A stretch of DNA of 64,000 nt from Flavobacterium sp. DG2-3 (lineage in GTDB: Bacteria; Bacteroidota; Bacteroidia; Flavobacteriales; Flavobacteriaceae), in NCBI RefSeq assembly GCF_030730925.1, contig NZ_JAVAMB010000003.1, positions 1 through 64,000 of the forward strand, read 5' to 3'. The translations under genes were made by a program, and so were the position numbers. The notes beneath the pieces were generated by a model. That model saw nothing but the letters and a program-made list of their open reading frames with translations. It searched no databases and had not been told where the DNA came from. This document shows positions 61,804-64,000 of the stretch, one piece after another (the stretch's first letter is position 1; each line of letters starts with the position of its first letter).

Positions 61804-63159
61804 TTATGATTTTTTAGAAAAGTCGTCTACGTCTTTTACTTTAGAAACTAAAGCAGCAGCAACTAAAAAGCTTACGCCACTTGTAACTAATGCATAAATG
61901 GCATCTCCGTTGTAAAGATATTTTACGATTGGGCCTCCAATTAACGCATTTACAATTTGTGGAATAACAACAAAGAAGTTGAAGATTCCCATATAAACAC
62001 CCATTTTTTTAGGAGTAATAGATCCAGCTAAAATAGCGTATGGCATTGCCAGAATACTTGCCCAAGCAACTCCAATTAAAATCATTGGAAGCACAACCCA
62101 GTCTTCGTTTGGCATAAAATAAATGGAAATTAAACCAATTCCTCCAATAATCAATGAAAGTGAATGTGTTGCTTTTCGACCGATTTTTTTAGCGATGTAT
62201 GGTAAGAAAAATAAAGCTACGATAGCAGAAACTAAGTTGTAAACACCAAATAAAATTCCGACCCAGTCACCAGCATCTTGATATTGCTGGCTAGAAGTGT
62301 CATTTAATGGTAATCCGTAGATATGGTGCGCGATGGCTGGAGTTGTAAAAACCCACATTCCGAACAAACCAAACCAAGAAAAGAACTGCACCCAGCTAAG
62401 CTGACGCATGGTTAATGGCATTTTTGCAAAATCGGTAAAGATGTCTGTGATTTTTGATTTTTCTTCAGAATCAGAAATCACTTCATTTTGCGGATCTTCG
62501 AATCTTGCCAGTTCTTCAGGCGAATATTCTTTGGTTGTGAATAAGGTTACTAAGATAGAACCAATTAGAACTGCCGCACCAATGATAAAGGACAAAGTCA
62601 GATTTAACGGAACACTTCCTGGAACGGTACTGTTTGGCACGCCAAAATATTTCGTTAAAACGTATGGTAATGCTGAACCAATTACGGCTCCAAAACCAAT
62701 TAATGAAGTTTGGATACTAAATCCCGCAGTACGCTGATCTGTTCTTAAATTGTCTCCAACAAGAGCACGAAAAGGTTCCATGGCGATGTTGAAAGAAGCA
62801 TCCATAATCATTAGCATTCCAGCTCCAACCCACAGAGCGGGAAGTACAGAAATGAAAATGTTGGCCTGTGGCATTAAAACTAATCCCACCGAAGCTAAAA
62901 CGGCTCCCACTAAAAAGAAAGGTTTTCGTCTGCCGAATTTTCCCCAAGTTTTGTCGCTATAATGACCAATAATAGGCTGTACTATCAATCCCATAAGAGG
63001 AGCAATAATCCAGAACCACGAAAGTTCATGTACGTCGGCACCAAAAATTTGAAGAATTCTGCTGGCATTTGCATTCTGAAGTGCAAACCCCATTTGTATT
63101 CCTAAGAAGCCGAAACTCATGTTCCAAATTTCCCAGAAACTTAATTTACGCTTTTCCAT
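61804..63159 (-). CDS. MFS sugar transporter, maltose/SLC45-like
   Basis: 451 residues, twelve membrane segments. The start LSFWEIWNMSFGFLGIQMGF, with QNANASRILQIFG, LIVQPIIGHYSDKTWGKFGR and RRKPFFLVGAVL, is the GPH/SLC45-like maltose and sucrose transporter pattern of Bacteroidota. It should bring maltose or maltodextrins into the cytoplasm for the phosphorylase. First gene of the metabolic part of the cluster, with a 19-bp palindrome in its upstream region, 22 bp before pgmB. Confidence 0.93.
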   Translation of the reverse strand: MEKRKLSFWEIWNMSFGFLGIQMGFALQNANASRILQIFGADVHELSWFWIIAPLMGLIVQPIIGHYSDKTWGKFGRRKPFFLVGAVLASVGLVLMPQANIFISVLPALWVGAGMLMIMDASFNIAMEPFRALVGDNLRTDQRTAGFSIQTSLIGFGAVIGSALPYVLTKYFGVPNSTVPGSVPLNLTLSFIIGAAVLIGSILVTLFTTKEYSPEELARFEDPQNEVISDSEEKSKITDIFTDFAKMPLTMRQLSWVQFFSWFGLFGMWVFTTPAIAHHIYGLPLNDTSSQQYQDAGDWVGILFGVYNLVSAIVALFFLPYIAKKIGRKATHSLSLIIGGIGLISIYFMPNEDWVVLPMILIGVAWASILAMPYAILAGSITPKKMGVYMGIFNFFVVIPQIVNALIGGPIVKYLYNGDAIYALVTSGVSFLVAAALVSKVKDVDDFSKKS

Positions 63160-63184
63160 TATCGTAATTTGTGAAAAATTATAC

Positions 63185-63203
63185 GATAAGCGCTTTGCTT
63201 ATC
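63185..63203. promoter_or_regulatory. Candidate operator GATAAGC-n5-GCTTATC
   Basis: Perfect 7-bp inverted repeat, centre GCTTT, 25 bp before the transporter start and after the LacI gene. Position and size fit a LacI-family operator controlling the maltose genes. On the minus strand a -7-like TAAGTTTTG (one base longer than TAnnTTTG) lies just upstream. Confidence 0.6.
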
Positions 63204-63281
63204 AAAACTTACTGTTTTTTCGAAGTAAAAGTAAAAGCCTTGATGGGCGTAAAAGTATAAATTATTTTTTTATTTATGCTA

Positions 63282-63313
63282 ATAAAAAAGCCATAAATAT
63301 TTTTTATGGCTTT
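63282..63313 (-). terminator. Terminator of the LacI-family gene
   Basis: On the minus strand the stem AAAGCCATAAA/TTTATGGCTTT is followed by TTTTATT, 24 bp after the regulator stop. It separates the regulator transcript from that of the transporter. Confidence 0.8.
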
Positions 63314-63336
63314 GGAATAGGTTGATTTTAAGAAAA

Positions 63337-64000
63337 TTAGTCAGTAGATTCTCTTTTTATGAGGTGTGTTTCTATAACCTCTGTAGTGTAATTTTCAGTA
63401 TGTTCTTCGTCGTCATCTTCTTCGGCTTCGAGTCTTTCAATAAGCATTTTAGCTGCTTTATTACCCATTTTTTCGCCACTTTGACTAACAGTAGTAATGG
63501 TTGGAGTGGAGTATTTTGAAATAATTCCATCAGTAAATGCAATTACAGCTAAATCTTCAGGAACTTTCAATCCCATTTTGTTTGCTGTTTTGATAATCGT
63601 TACAGCAAAAAGCTCGTTTACAGCAAAAACAGCATCAAAAGCTCTTTCATGTAAAAGCTGACTAATAGTAATTTCACAAGTTTCTACATCTTCAATTTTG
63701 ATAATAAGATCTTCATTAAAAGGCAGTCCATTGTCTAATAATGCTTTTTCGTAGCCGTCTGTCCTCAGTTTTCCAACACTTACATAATCGACTGTAGTTA
63801 CTAGAGCAATCTTCTTTCTGCCATTGTCAATTAAACTTTGAACGGCTTCATAAGCAGCAGATTTATCATCAATAATTACTTTATCGCATAATATATCGTT
63901 GGTAACACGGTCAAACATTACTACAGGCATTCCCTGATTGATCACTTCGGTAATATGATGAAAGTCGCCTTTGTATTGCGTTTCTTTAGAAAGAGACATG
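63337..64000 (-). CDS. LacI-family regulator, partial (N-terminus outside window)
   Basis: About 220 residues of the periplasmic-binding-like sensor domain, with the HTH beyond the right edge. Signature parts: EVINQGMPVVMFDRV, KIALVTTVDYVSVGKLRTDG, AFDAVFAVNELFAVTIIKTA, LAVIAFTDGIISKYSTPTIT and GNKAAKMLIERLEAEEDDDE. No start is given because the frame is open at 64000. It should respond to maltose or a derivative and control the cluster to its left. Confidence 0.93.
   Translation of the reverse strand, partial: MSLSKETQYKGDFHHITEVINQGMPVVMFDRVTNDILCDKVIIDDKSAAYEAVQSLIDNGRKKIALVTTVDYVSVGKLRTDGYEKALLDNGLPFNEDLIIKIEDVETCEITISQLLHERAFDAVFAVNELFAVTIIKTANKMGLKVPEDLAVIAFTDGIISKYSTPTITTVSQSGEKMGNKAAKMLIERLEAEEDDDEEHTENYTTEVIETHLIKRESTD

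Overview
The window looks like a chromosomal segment of a Flavobacterium (Bacteroidota, Flavobacteriaceae), probably close to the F. johnsoniae group. The evidence is low G+C, several promoters of the Bacteroidota type (TTG, 17-23 bases, TAnnTTTG), few Shine-Dalgarno-like sites, lipoproteins with short SC/AC/GC lipoboxes, a TonB receptor with a carboxypeptidase-like N-terminal domain, and a maltose-phosphorylase starch pathway. The genus is inferred from protein families and gene order; no search was run.

Layout. 0.5-5.9 kb: AraC regulator and a TolC/HlyD/MFS tripartite efflux operon. 6.3-7.9 kb: HAD phosphatase/mutase and a membrane-anchored MA-like metallopeptidase. 8.2-12.4 kb: AT-rich accessory region with an XRE regulator, a small protein, a type VI secretion (T6SSiii-like) TssD/Hcp tube protein with a C-terminal extension, a predicted zinc-metallopeptidase effector, a lipoprotein that is its likely immunity protein, a SieB-like superinfection-exclusion membrane protein and an unknown partner. 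This region ends at the 3' side of a tRNA-Leu(TAG). 12.7-18 kb: M20 peptidase, MORN-repeat lipoprotein, DUF6624 protein, BlaI/BlaR1-like pair. 18-25.8 kb: MHS transporter with porin and a two-TM partner, a transposase-derived zinc-finger/HTH protein, saccharopine dehydrogenase, DUF423, pckA. 26-30 kb: beta-propeller phytase and its TonB receptor. 30-42.4 kb: housekeeping and conserved small genes (DUF4407, PH/SHOCT, HemW, RuvC, flippase-like protein and GT2, a DUF456 gene with an in-frame stop, DUF937, RluB). 42.8-47.1 kb: isoprenoid genes (UbiA, DUF502, mevalonate-type kinase, diphosphomevalonate decarboxylase) with a ParE/antitoxin pair in the middle. 47.2-52.5 kb: TspO, MBL hydrolase, Crp/Fnr, phosphoglycolate phosphatase-like, HI0933-like flavoprotein, glycerophosphodiesterase. 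52.6-64 kb: maltodextrin/starch cluster read leftward: LacI regulator, MFS sugar transporter, beta-phosphoglucomutase, maltose phosphorylase (GH65), GH97 alpha-glucosidase, two GH13 amylases.

How it works together. In the starch cluster, surface and periplasmic amylases and GH97 cut glucans, the MFS protein imports maltose, GH65 phosphorolyses it to glucose and beta-glucose-1-phosphate, and PgmB converts that to glucose-6-phosphate. The phytase and TonB receptor form a likely phosphate or inositol-phosphate scavenging pair. The 8.8-11.0 kb genes look like an orphan T6SS carrier/toxin/immunity cassette, the best candidate here for an undescribed system.

Almost every intergenic gap longer than about 80 bp is filled by one of roughly ten families of long imperfect palindromes, sometimes nested, and one family has also entered coding sequences in frame (HemW, a cyclase, MvaD).
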